From Bacteroidales bacterium (GTDB lineage Bacteria; Bacteroidota; Bacteroidia; Bacteroidales; JAADJA01), in the NCBI GenBank assembly GCA_030596605.1, contig JAUVJI010000034.1:1-34185 (forward strand): DNA of 34,185 nucleotides. Direction: 5' to 3'. The position numbers and the translations under genes are program-made. Shown here piece after piece: positions 9,183 through 17,137 of this stretch. The notes below the pieces were generated by a model, which saw only the letters and a list, made by a program, of their open reading frames with translations, did not search any database and was not told where the DNA came from. Numbering within the stretch: the stretch's first letter is position 1; each line of letters opens with the position of its first letter.

Positions 9183-9200
9183 CGGTCGGGAAATCGACCG
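9183..9200. other. GC-rich 6-bp hairpin in AT-rich DNA
   Basis: CGGTCG-GGAAAT-CGACCG is a perfect inverted repeat of a composition unlike the DNA around it. There is no T-run, so it is not a normal terminator. It could be an operator, a recombinase site or chance. Confidence 0.4.
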
Positions 9201-9353
9201 TAAACCAATTCATTCTAACGAGCTAATTGAATTTGAATTATATCAACTAAAAATAACTCGTAATCCCTTTCTATAGCATATAATCCATTATTAACATTCT
9301 AACCTGAACAAATCCATAAGACTTAAATCTCCAAGTAAAATAAATTACCACGT

Positions 9354-9380
9354 TGTCACAAATTTAATAGATGAGGTACT
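9354..9380 (+). promoter_or_regulatory. ECF-type promoter, site A (before 9460)
   Basis: TGTCAC (9354-9359), 17 nt, TACT (9377-9380). It is one of six sites with identical -35 hexamer and spacing. TAC lies 83 nt before the ATG of the T9SS cargo gene at 9460. Confidence 0.75.
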
Positions 9381-9459
9381 CATGGTGAATTTGTTACTAA
9401 AAGCACTGAAATTATGAGAATATCAAAACATATTGTTTAACCTTTAAAATTAAGACATC

Positions 9460-11133
9460 ATGAAAAATTTAAACTTTATTCTATCCAGTAAAATCACAAC
9501 TTTCATCTATTACATGTTTAACAATAAATTATGCATGAAATGTTTCTCAAGACCTTACCCGATTTCTTCTTTTACAAGAAATAATTACAGTTCAAATCAT
9601 CATTTGTCTGAATTGCTTATTAAAAATCTGAATTTCAGGAAAATATTTATTTTATTTTCAGTATTCATTATGTTGTATTTATACTATTCCAGGGATGTAA
9701 GGTCACAAGGTATTGAAACTCTATCTAACTCAAAACCTATTGAAAATAGTTTTGTTTCAATAAAACATTTTGATTCATACTATGATGTAGATGCTTTGAG
9801 GTATGATAATAGAACTAATCAATTATTACCATTATCATCCGAATATCCTCGAACTAAAGGTGTTGTAAATTCAATTTCGAATCAACCATATTATGCACAA
9901 ACTATTTTAGAAAAATCCTCAAATCTATTACATCAAAAAGATAATGATAAAAAAACTGAAGAAAAAGTTAATAGAGAAAGCACTTCAAAAGGATTGACAT
10001 TAATTATGTCAGAAGGATTTGAAGGATCCTTCCCAAATAGTTTATGGTCAGCAAATAGTAGTAGCGGTTATACAGATGCTTATTGGGATGATGCAACATG
10101 TAAAGATTATAATGGGAGTTATTCAGCACATTGTGCTGACATGGGAAGTCAGAGCGTTAGTTGCGGATATGATTATCCGAATGATATGAAAGCATATATG
10201 GTATATGGTCCATTTGATTTATCGAATGCAACTGATGCATATTTAAATTTTCATTGGTGGGCTCATACGGAATCAGATTATGACTATTTTCAGGTTATGG
10301 CTTCAAAAAACGGAACAAATTATTATGGGGTTCAATGGTCAGGTAACAATACCAACTGGTATCAGTACACTTTCGATTTAACAGATGTTTATACGATAGG
10401 AAATCTATGCGGGCAACAAGAGGTTTGGATTGCATTCTTTTTCCAAAGTGATTACACTGTTTCAGAACCTGAAGGTGCTTACGTCGATAATGTAGAATTG
10501 TGGAAATATTCCTCAACTCAATATGAGCCAGATTTGACCATAGCCAGTGGCAGTTTTAGTCCAAATCCAGTAAACATTGATGATTATTTAAGCATTGATG
10601 TTCAAATTAAAAATATTGGACTAGGTGCTGCAACCAGTTCCCGTATAGAATACTATCTTTTAATAGATCCTAGCAGTGGAGTTTATGATTGTTATTTAGG
10701 ATATGATTATGTTACTCTAGAACCTGGGGAAGCAGGTAACGAAACAATTACAATAGATCTGGAAAACATCAGTTGTATAAGTGGGGGCTATTATTATATT
10801 AGTGTATATTTTGTAGATGAAAACGAAGGAGAGTACCACATTACCCCTTTGGAAATTATGACTACTGGTATTTATGATAATACTTCTTTAGATCATTTAA
10901 TCAAAATCTATCCTAATCCTGTTGAAGATATTCTAACTATTGAAAATCAGCATGAAGAATTATCTGATAATATGAATATTATGATATGTGATTTAACAGG
11001 TAAACAAATTTTATCAAAACCTTTTCACAAAAAGATAACAAATCTTGATTTAAGTAAATTATTAACAGGTGTTTATTTTTTGAAAATTAGTAATGATAAT
11101 GATTTTATAACGGAAAAAATAATAAAAAAATAA
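9460..11133 (+). CDS. T9SS cargo protein with MAM-like and CARDB-like domains
   Basis: A 557-residue exported protein. Residues about 180-350 resemble the choice-of-anchor J/cleaved-adhesin (MAM-like) beta-sandwich: EGFEGSFPNSLW, DAYWDDATCKDYNGSYSAHC, YVDNVELWKY. Residues about 355-450 look like a CARDB Ig-like domain (PDLTIASGSFSPNPVNIDD). The C-terminus (about 485-557: LIKIYPNPVEDIL..., LTGVYFLKIS) is a T9SS type A sorting domain, so it should reach the cell surface. The N-terminus is odd: the hydrophobic segment (FRKIFILFSVFIMLYLYYS) starts only near residue 59, leaving an unusually long pre-signal region. Translation may begin further downstream at a non-ATG codon. No catalytic motif is seen; adhesion is the likeliest role. 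It has its own ECF-type promoter. Confidence 0.75.
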   Translation: MKNLNFILSSKITTFIYYMFNNKLCMKCFSRPYPISSFTRNNYSSNHHLSELLIKNLNFRKIFILFSVFIMLYLYYSRDVRSQGIETLSNSKPIENSFVSIKHFDSYYDVDALRYDNRTNQLLPLSSEYPRTKGVVNSISNQPYYAQTILEKSSNLLHQKDNDKKTEEKVNRESTSKGLTLIMSEGFEGSFPNSLWSANSSSGYTDAYWDDATCKDYNGSYSAHCADMGSQSVSCGYDYPNDMKAYMVYGPFDLSNATDAYLNFHWWAHTESDYDYFQVMASKNGTNYYGVQWSGNNTNWYQYTFDLTDVYTIGNLCGQQEVWIAFFFQSDYTVSEPEGAYVDNVELWKYSSTQYEPDLTIASGSFSPNPVNIDDYLSIDVQIKNIGLGAATSSRIEYYLLIDPSSGVYDCYLGYDYVTLEPGEAGNETITIDLENISCISGGYYYISVYFVDENEGEYHITPLEIMTTGIYDNTSLDHLIKIYPNPVEDILTIENQHEELSDNMNIMICDLTGKQILSKPFHKKITNLDLSKLLTGVYFLKISNDNDFITEKIIKK

Positions 11134-11186
11134 GTTCATTCCAGTGTAGCATCTATTACAAATTTTAACATAAAACACTATTAATC

Positions 11187-11216
11187 AGGGGCTGCTTTTT
11201 ATTCGAAGCAGTCTCT
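11187..11216 (+). terminator. Intrinsic terminator after the T9SS cargo gene
   Basis: An 11-bp stem (11187-11197 with 11206-11216, including two G-T pairs) surrounds an 8-nt loop and is followed by ATTTTAATATTT. It isolates the 9460 gene from the sigma operon. Confidence 0.75.
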
Positions 11217-11446
11217 ATTTTAATATTTCAATTGCTGATATTAAATATATTGTTTCCTATCCTACTAAAAAGAATTTCTTGAATAAATCCAACTAATTAT
11301 TCATATTCCGATAAATTCAATTGTCTCATAAAATTTTTTGCATATCTTTATGAGCCTAATCCACCAAAATGATAGCTTATTTAAGGAATATTGGCAGATT
11401 TCAGTTATATTTCAGAATTTCATTAAATAGAAATTTTATATTTAAC

Positions 11447-11473
11447 TGTCACATAATTTAAACTTTAGATACT
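11447..11473 (+). promoter_or_regulatory. ECF-type promoter, site B (sigma autoregulation)
   Basis: TGTCAC (11447-11452), 17 nt, TACT (11470-11473). The TAC is only 6 nt before the first ATG of the sigma gene, so the mRNA would be leaderless or translation would start at the second Met (11500). This site suggests that the sigma factor activates its own operon. Confidence 0.75.
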
Positions 11474-11475
11474 AT

Positions 11476-12066
11476 ATGTATAAATACTCAGAAAAAGAAA
11501 TGATTGATGGACTTATATCATGGGATGAAACAATTATTAAATATATAATTAAAATTAATTATCCTACAATAAAATCGATGGTACTTAAATACAGAAATAC
11601 GCTACTAAATCCTATGGAAATATTCCACAGAGGATTATACATTCTTAGAGATAATCTTTTAGAAAGTAAATTTAAAGGACAATCAATCATGTCAACGTAT
11701 TTGTACTCAATCTGTCGCAATCTATGCAGGAAAGAGTTCAAAAGGATGGAAGGATTTACAGAACTTTCTGACAATTATAAAGGTGAAACTTTTGATACAA
11801 GTGACAAAACTGAAATTTTAGATAAATTGCTAATTCTTAAAAATAAACTTTCGGAGGATTGTAAAGAAATTATTAATCTAAGGCTACGCATAGGTGAGCG
11901 AGACCCTGAATCAAGTGAATATAGATCATATGATGAAATAGCTCAAATTAGAAATATTGAAGTAGCTAATGCAAGACAACTATTTCATCGTTGTAAAGAA
12001 AAACTAATAAGCCTTGTAAAGGATGATCAATTTTTAAATAAATATTTAAAAAATAATGTTAAATAA
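11476..12066 (+). CDS. ECF RNA polymerase sigma factor
   Basis: This 196-residue sigma-70 family protein has region 2 at about 45-92 (FHRGLYILRDNLLE, then QSIMSTYLYSICRNLCRKEF) and region 4 at about 118-185 (KLSEDCKEIINLRL, SYDEIAQIRNIEVANARQLF with the HTH, then HRCKEKL). The size and lack of regions 1 and 3 fit the ECF class. The next gene, 9 nt away, encodes a one-TM anti-sigma-like protein, so its activity is probably controlled at the membrane. The autoregulatory promoter overlaps the first ATG. Met9 at ATG 11500, preceded by a purine-rich AGAAAAAGAA, is the better start if transcription begins at that promoter. I infer that it recognises TGTCAC-N17-TAC sites across 9.3-25.4 kb. Confidence 0.9.
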   Translation: MYKYSEKEMIDGLISWDETIIKYIIKINYPTIKSMVLKYRNTLLNPMEIFHRGLYILRDNLLESKFKGQSIMSTYLYSICRNLCRKEFKRMEGFTELSDNYKGETFDTSDKTEILDKLLILKNKLSEDCKEIINLRLRIGERDPESSEYRSYDEIAQIRNIEVANARQLFHRCKEKLISLVKDDQFLNKYLKNNVK

Positions 12067-12075
12067 AATATTGAG

Positions 12076-12807
12076 ATGGCTCTAAACAAAGAAGATATTA
12101 ATCTTATTAACAGGTATTTTGACAAAGAATTATCTTCCAAAGAAATTGAAGAATTCAATAAAAAAATACAACAAGATCCTGAATTTGCTGAAGAAATCAA
12201 CTTAAGGAAAGAAATTGAATTTCAATTACACAAAGTTGATGAATATGAGAAATCGAAAGATTTAGTGTATTCTTTAATATCAGAAAAACAGTCTATTTTT
12301 AGAAACTCCTGGACATATGTTGCCATTGCAGCATCAATTGCATTTCTTATCGGGATATATGTACTACTAAAACCGACTGAAAATGGAGTTGAAGATATTT
12401 TGATAACTGAAGAAATAACTGATAGCAACAACTTTATCACTCCACAATTCGATGAACTAGAATACAAAGCTGATCAATACTTTTACGAAAAATTTAAAAT
12501 CAATTCGGGTCAAATCATTGAAATTGGTTCCGCTGAATTTATACACTTAGATATTTTAAAAGATTCTATTGACATTGCAGATACTTCTCAAAAGGCCATA
12601 TACTTAACTGAGATTTACATTTATAAAACTGATCAGAAAATAGATACACTATTATATTTTACAAGTGATAATATTTCTAAAGGTAAGTATATTTATTTAA
12701 AGGACACTATTGTAGATGCTAAACTTTTTTGGCATGCAGAGGCTAAAGAAACAGGTGATGATATATTGATTTTAACCGAAAACATCAGAATAAAAAATAA
12801 AAGATAA
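12076..12807 (+). CDS. Anti-sigma factor, single-pass membrane protein
   Basis: The 243-residue protein starts with a short helical domain (about 5-55) with the pattern typical of Bacteroidota anti-sigma factors: LINRYFDKELSSKEIEEF, then QQDPEFAEEI. One TM segment follows (about 79-98, WTYVAIAASIAFLIGIYVLL), and the remaining 145 residues should be periplasmic. There is no zinc HxxxCxxC motif and no FecR domain signature, so sensing is not obviously tied to a TonB receptor. Position directly after the sigma gene and before a transglutaminase-like exported protein supports its role. Release of sigma could follow proteolysis or ligand binding in the periplasm; this is inference. Confidence 0.8.
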   Translation: MALNKEDINLINRYFDKELSSKEIEEFNKKIQQDPEFAEEINLRKEIEFQLHKVDEYEKSKDLVYSLISEKQSIFRNSWTYVAIAASIAFLIGIYVLLKPTENGVEDILITEEITDSNNFITPQFDELEYKADQYFYEKFKINSGQIIEIGSAEFIHLDILKDSIDIADTSQKAIYLTEIYIYKTDQKIDTLLYFTSDNISKGKYIYLKDTIVDAKLFWHAEAKETGDDILILTENIRIKNKR

Positions 12808-12821
12808 AAAATAGAAGTTGA

Positions 12822-14294
12822 ATGAAAATTATAATACTATATATAAAACAAAGTCTTATTACCCTAACTTTCCTTATTCAAGGTTATAGCTTCTGTCAAA
12901 AGGATACAAATGATATTGATTTTCAAAAACAATTTGATGATTTCAATAAAAGTATCACAAAAGAATTCTATGATTTTAAGAGCAAAAATGATTCTATATT
13001 TCTAAAATTTTTAGATGACTCCTGGCGGGAATTTAAAATGTTTCGAAATGACCGATCAGTAGTACCTAAACCAGAAAAACAACCTGTAGCAGAAGAAAAG
13101 ATTGACCAGGGATTTAAAATTCTTCCAAGAAAGAACGATAAATTAATTTATAACAATGGTAATGAACCAGAATATAATTTTGAAATAATTGATAAAATCA
13201 ACCTTAACGAATTTGATTGTACTAAACAGTTTGATTATTATGGATCAAATTTGAATAGTTATTATTCAAAGAAAGATTTACCGCAAGTTGATGAAATTTC
13301 AAAAGAAGCAGTTAGCCAGTTCTTTAGGCGAGCAATGTCTTCTAATAAATTGAATGGCACAATACAACTGTTAAAACAAACGGCAGACAGCTTAAAACAG
13401 AATGATTGGGGTTACATTTTATTACTAAAATCAGCAGCCCGGGAAATATTTGAATCACTCAATGATCAAAAACTGTTCATATGGTATGCTCTACTGAAAA
13501 ATTATAATGATGTAAAATCCGGATTAGATAAAAACAGGTTCTATTTGCTTGTTAACACCAGTCATGAGGTCTACAACACTTCATATTTTATCCTCAACAA
13601 TAAAAAATATTATCTGATTGCATTTGAGGATGACCCTGATGAGATTGCCATATTAATTTCGCATGAAGCGGAATATCCTAATGCGACTAATCAAATCTCT
13701 TTATTCTTGAAAGTAACTCCTTTGTTCATGCCAAATAATATTACTAGGTCATTTATTTTCAGGGATGATACATTTAATATACAAATTAATAAAAATCTCA
13801 TAGATTATTATAATGACTACCCTGATGCTGATTTAAATCTTTACTTCAGTACGCCTGTTTCCAATTCGATATTATATAAACTCCACGAATTCTTTAATGA
13901 TTTATTTATTGGTAAAAATCAAGTACAAATCATTGATATTTTGCTGGAATTTATTCAACTTTCGATTGCATATAAAAACGATATAGATCAATTTGGATAT
14001 GAAAAATATTTGTTTGCAGAAGAAACACTTTACTATCCGTACGCTGATTGCGAAGATAGGGCTGTTCTATTAGCAAGGTTAGTTATTTATTTTACAGATT
14101 TATCAACTGTAGGTCTGAGTTACCCTACTCATATTTCATTAGCTGTTGCTTTCAATGAAAAGATTCAGGGGGATTATCTTTTCTATAATGATAAAGAATA
14201 TTATATTTGTGATCCGACATACATTGGGGCCAAAAGTGGAAATGGTATGGAGGATTTAAGAAATGTACAACCAATAATAATTGATTATGAATAG
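12822..14294 (+). CDS. Exported transglutaminase-like cysteine hydrolase
   Basis: After a signal peptide (hydrophobic LITLTFLIQGYSFC), the 490-residue protein has a long unassigned part rich in Asp, Asn and Lys, and a C-terminal transglutaminase-like fold (about 390-490). The catalytic triad is visible: C410 in YADCEDRA, H437 in YPTHISLAVAF and D464 in ICDPTY. This superfamily includes papain-like peptidases, amidases and cross-linking enzymes, so the reaction cannot be named. It is third in the sigma operon, right after the anti-sigma gene, and its end overlaps the next gene by 8 nt. It could act on envelope proteins, or on the anti-sigma factor itself; that is a hypothesis. Confidence 0.75.
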   Translation: MKIIILYIKQSLITLTFLIQGYSFCQKDTNDIDFQKQFDDFNKSITKEFYDFKSKNDSIFLKFLDDSWREFKMFRNDRSVVPKPEKQPVAEEKIDQGFKILPRKNDKLIYNNGNEPEYNFEIIDKINLNEFDCTKQFDYYGSNLNSYYSKKDLPQVDEISKEAVSQFFRRAMSSNKLNGTIQLLKQTADSLKQNDWGYILLLKSAAREIFESLNDQKLFIWYALLKNYNDVKSGLDKNRFYLLVNTSHEVYNTSYFILNNKKYYLIAFEDDPDEIAILISHEAEYPNATNQISLFLKVTPLFMPNNITRSFIFRDDTFNIQINKNLIDYYNDYPDADLNLYFSTPVSNSILYKLHEFFNDLFIGKNQVQIIDILLEFIQLSIAYKNDIDQFGYEKYLFAEETLYYPYADCEDRAVLLARLVIYFTDLSTVGLSYPTHISLAVAFNEKIQGDYLFYNDKEYYICDPTYIGAKSGNGMEDLRNVQPIIIDYE

Positions 14295-15219
14295 GAATTT
14301 CATTTGCGAATCAATATCGAAATTATTCTTTACTTTTTTATTGGTATTAATTCACTCCTTTTTGTTTTGTCAAAACATTAATAAAGTTAAGGTAACCGGA
14401 AGCTATGAAATTAGAATAGAAACCAATATGACAAAGGAAGATACTCGCGAAAAAGCTAGGGAGTTAGCCATGATCAACGCAATAGAAAATGAATTTGGGA
14501 CATATGTTGGACAGGACGCAGATATTATGCTCGAAAATGGAAAAATGAGCTACAACATCATTGGAACAACAAAGGTAAGAGGCGAATGGATAAGGACAAT
14601 AGAGTGTAAGTTTGACGAAGCCAATCGTAAAATAGAAGGGCAATATGGTGATGAATACGAAACCTGGATAACATGTAATATTAAGGGAATTGCTAAAAGG
14701 GCAAAACCAAAAGCTAATATTGAATTTCAAACTTTAAATTGTCCTGATTCAAAATGTCGAACAACAAATTTTTTTTCCGGAGAGTCTTTGTACTTACATT
14801 TTAAAAGCCCGGAAAACGGATTCCTCAACATTTTCCTAAGTGATGGAACAACCGTTTTCAGATTACTGCCATATGACTATATGACTGATAATTATCTAAA
14901 AGCAGTATATGTAACCGGCGATAAAGAATATTTGTTCTTCTCAGAGGACAATCAATATTTTGATAGTGAAATCGTAGATGACTATGAACTGTTTACTTTA
15001 AAGGATAAGGAGTTTAATTCACTTTATATAGTTTTTGCTGAAGATGTTTATGCAAAACCAATGCTGGATAATAGCCAAGTTATCACAGAATATAAAGAAA
15101 ATTATCGGCTGCCTAAGTCCCTAGACCATGAAAATTTTATAGATTGGTTGTCAGATAATCGCGCTGTTATGGATAGTTTCCAGGTTCGAAAAATAAAAAT
15201 CAGTATATCAAAACAATAA
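14287..15219 (+). CDS. Exported FlgT/LPP20-like and DUF4384-like protein
   Basis: The frame runs back to a TTG at 14281, but the ATG at 14287, which overlaps the upstream stop (TATGAATAG), is the likely start. After the signal peptide (FTFLLVLIHSFLFCQ), residues about 30-130 show the pattern of repeated acid/base helix and strands seen in FlgT/LPP20-type domains (GSYEIRIETNMTKEDTREKA). The second half resembles DUF4384, with GESLYLHFKSPENGFLNIFL and SDGTTVFRLLP. DUF4384 is often found in, or encoded beside, caspase-family proteins, and an exported caspase is encoded about 2 kb downstream. Its role is probably scaffolding or sensing in the envelope. Confidence 0.65.
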   Translation: MNRNFICESISKLFFTFLLVLIHSFLFCQNINKVKVTGSYEIRIETNMTKEDTREKARELAMINAIENEFGTYVGQDADIMLENGKMSYNIIGTTKVRGEWIRTIECKFDEANRKIEGQYGDEYETWITCNIKGIAKRAKPKANIEFQTLNCPDSKCRTTNFFSGESLYLHFKSPENGFLNIFLSDGTTVFRLLPYDYMTDNYLKAVYVTGDKEYLFFSEDNQYFDSEIVDDYELFTLKDKEFNSLYIVFAEDVYAKPMLDNSQVITEYKENYRLPKSLDHENFIDWLSDNRAVMDSFQVRKIKISISKQ

Positions 15220-15228
15220 GGACTAACC

Positions 15229-16224
15229 ATGAAAAAAATAAAATTTCTAAAACAGACTTTTTCAGTATTGATATTTTATTGTATAATATCATTGATCATT
15301 AGTTGCGGGACTGATGATGAACCTTACATTTTACCAGAAGTTACTACTGTAAAACCAACAAGTATTAAGGCTACCACTGCAAAAAGTGGTGGAAACATAG
15401 CCAGCCAGGGTAGCTCTCCAATTACAGCATTTGGAGTTTGCTGGAGTACAGATAGTAGCCCTTCTCTATCCAATAAGTTGGGATCTACAAATGATGGCAG
15501 TGGAATAGGAAATTTCAGCAGCATTTTAGGAGAATTAATACCGGAAACATTTTATTATATTAAAGCTTATGCAACCAATAGCTCAGGTACAGCTTACGGA
15601 AATGCCGAGTCCTTTAAAACAGGTGGAATGATAACAGATATAGAAGGAAATGTTTACAATACAATTGAAATTGGTAATCAAACCTGGATGGCAGAAAACC
15701 TAAAAACAGCTACTTATAATGATGGAACAACAATTCCACTGATTACAAACGATAATCAATGGATAAATTTAACCACACCAGGTTATTGCTGGTATAATAA
15801 TGATGCAGGTACAAACAAAAACACTTATGGTGCAATATATAATTTTTATACTATAAACACAGGAAAGCTTTGCCCATCTGGCTGGCATGTACCAACCGAT
15901 GGAGAATGGACAATATTATCTGATTACCTGGGGGGAGATAGTATTGCCGGTGGGAAATTAAAAGAAGCAGGAACAACTCATTGGACATATCCCAATACCG
16001 GTGCTACCAACGAAAGTAATTTTTGGGCACTCCCTGGTGGTGTCCGTGTTGCATGGGATGGATTATTTTATGCAAGATATGAATTTGCTGGATGGTGGAC
16101 AGCTTCAGAAATGTCTTCAAATCATGCTTACGGTCGTTTTCTAAATTATGATGAAGTTGCTGTAAGCAAAAATGAATGGGTATCTAAAGCTTATGGATAT
16201 AGCGTCCGATGCATTAAAGATTGA
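15229..16224 (+). CDS. FISUMP-domain lipoprotein
   Basis: The signal peptide ends in a lipobox (LIISC, then GTDDEP). Residues about 35-130 form a fibronectin III-like domain (VTTVKPTSIKATTAKSGGNI, FYYIKAYATNSSGTAYG). Residues about 133-331 are a FISUMP domain, the Fibrobacter succinogenes major paralogous domain: IEIGNQTWMAENLKTA, LCPSGWHVPTDGEW, ESNFWALPGG, ending YSVRCIKD. FISUMP proteins are surface proteins of unknown biochemical function. It is the last gene of the sigma operon, 9 nt after the preceding stop, and has paralogs at 21377 and (truncated) at 20876. Confidence 0.9.
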   Translation: MKKIKFLKQTFSVLIFYCIISLIISCGTDDEPYILPEVTTVKPTSIKATTAKSGGNIASQGSSPITAFGVCWSTDSSPSLSNKLGSTNDGSGIGNFSSILGELIPETFYYIKAYATNSSGTAYGNAESFKTGGMITDIEGNVYNTIEIGNQTWMAENLKTATYNDGTTIPLITNDNQWINLTTPGYCWYNNDAGTNKNTYGAIYNFYTINTGKLCPSGWHVPTDGEWTILSDYLGGDSIAGGKLKEAGTTHWTYPNTGATNESNFWALPGGVRVAWDGLFYARYEFAGWWTASEMSSNHAYGRFLNYDEVAVSKNEWVSKAYGYSVRCIKD

Positions 16225-16304
16225 AGTTTGGATAATAAATTTTCTTAAATGGATTCGATAAAATCCACATCTTAAATAAAAAATCTAAGTTTCTTATTTA
16301 ATGT

Positions 16305-16331
16305 TGTCACATTTATAATATATATGGTACA
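16305..16331 (+). promoter_or_regulatory. ECF-type promoter, site C (before 16385)
   Basis: TGTCAC (16305-16310), 17 nt, TACA (16328-16331). TAC is 57 nt before the ATG at 16385. The extended -35 is TTGTCACA. Confidence 0.75.
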
Positions 16332-16384
16332 AACAATTGTATAAATTAATTAATATAAATATTTAATAATTAAAAACATTAAAA

Positions 16385-17032
16385 ATGAAAAAATTAGCAC
16401 TAATTTCAGCAATCGGCTTATTATTAATGGCAATGTTAAATCCATTAACAGCACAAACCACAGAAAAAGAAGCCAATAAAGAAGTTAAATCAAAAGCCAC
16501 TAAAAAGGCCAGGAAGGAAGCTAAAAAGCTTAAAAAAGAGGGCTATTTTGTTGCTCCTGGGGCTTTACCAATTGACAAACAACTTGAAAATGCCTGGACA
16601 AAACAATACATGCAGGATGAAGAAGGATATCCTTTGTATATTGTTGCAACCGGTCAGTCTGTTGGCGAAACACAAACCGCTGCCAAAATTCAGGCTACGG
16701 AGACAGCCAAGCTTGAACTGGCAGGAACCATTAGAACCAATGTAGCGGCACTAATTGAGAATAATATTGCAAACATGCAGCTTAATAATGAAGAAGCCTT
16801 ATCTATTACAAAAACTGTTGCAGCAGCTAAAAACATTATTGCAGAGGAATTGGGCAGGGTGATACCTCTGGTAGAATTGTATAAGAAGATCGATAAAAAT
16901 GTTGAAGCAAATGTTCGTTTAGCATATGATAGCAAAACAGCTAAAGAAGCTGCTAAAAGAGTTATCCGCAAAAAACTTGAAGAAGAAACAGATCTATTAC
17001 AAGAAAAACTCGAAAAATTAATGAATTTTTAA
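16385..17032 (+). CDS. Exported LPP20-like protein
   Basis: The 215-residue protein has a signal peptide (MKKLALISAIGLLLMAMLNP, cleaved near TAQ), a Lys-rich stretch (about 34-56, KKARKEAKKLKKEG) and then an LPP20-like core (about 80-190): LYIVATGQSVGETQTAAKIQ, with helices of repeated Ala and Thr and a hydrophobic strand pattern. There is no lipobox, so it is probably periplasmic. The C-terminus is a charged helix (KKLEEETDLLQEKLEKL). It has its own ECF-type promoter and lies upstream of the exported caspase gene, separated by a hairpin that may let only part of transcription through. Function unknown. Confidence 0.65.
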   Translation: MKKLALISAIGLLLMAMLNPLTAQTTEKEANKEVKSKATKKARKEAKKLKKEGYFVAPGALPIDKQLENAWTKQYMQDEEGYPLYIVATGQSVGETQTAAKIQATETAKLELAGTIRTNVAALIENNIANMQLNNEEALSITKTVAAAKNIIAEELGRVIPLVELYKKIDKNVEANVRLAYDSKTAKEAAKRVIRKKLEEETDLLQEKLEKLMNF

Positions 17033-17043
17033 GGTTAGTAGAG

Positions 17044-17085
17044 GTCATGGTATTGGGGATAAAACCTGGTACCATGACTATTTTT
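17044..17085 (+). terminator. Hairpin between the LPP20-like and caspase genes
   Basis: A perfect 9-bp stem, GTCATGGTA (17044-17052) and TACCATGAC (17070-17078), has a 17-nt loop and is followed by TATTTTTAAA. It looks like a terminator. No ECF-type site lies after it, so it may be a partial terminator that sets the ratio of the two gene products. Confidence 0.7.
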
Positions 17086-17137
17086 AAATATGCACAAAAC
17101 ATCATTCAATAAAATCAACACCTAAAAAAGCAATAAA

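Larger units (their letters stand above)
8918..9459. other. Intergenic region before the ECF-controlled segment
   Basis: This 542-bp AT-rich region contains a weak terminator (8968-9003), a pair of GACCC-type motifs (9102-9124), an isolated GC-rich hairpin (9183-9200) and an ECF-type promoter (9354-9380). I found no gene in it. Confidence 0.6.
11134..11475. other. Intergenic region before the sigma factor gene
   Basis: This 342-bp AT-rich region contains the terminator of the 9460 gene (11187-11216) and the ECF-type promoter that overlaps the sigma gene start (11447-11473). I see nothing else in it. Confidence 0.65.

Noticed and set aside
9183-9200. Copied tRNA-Asp 3' end as an attachment site
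   Set aside because: Only about 6-8 bases match the tRNA 3' end, which is too few for an att site.
11476-12807. FecI/FecR-type iron signalling pair
   Set aside because: The anti-sigma protein lacks a recognisable FecR domain, and no TonB receptor is next to it; the receptor at 29647 is 17 kb away.
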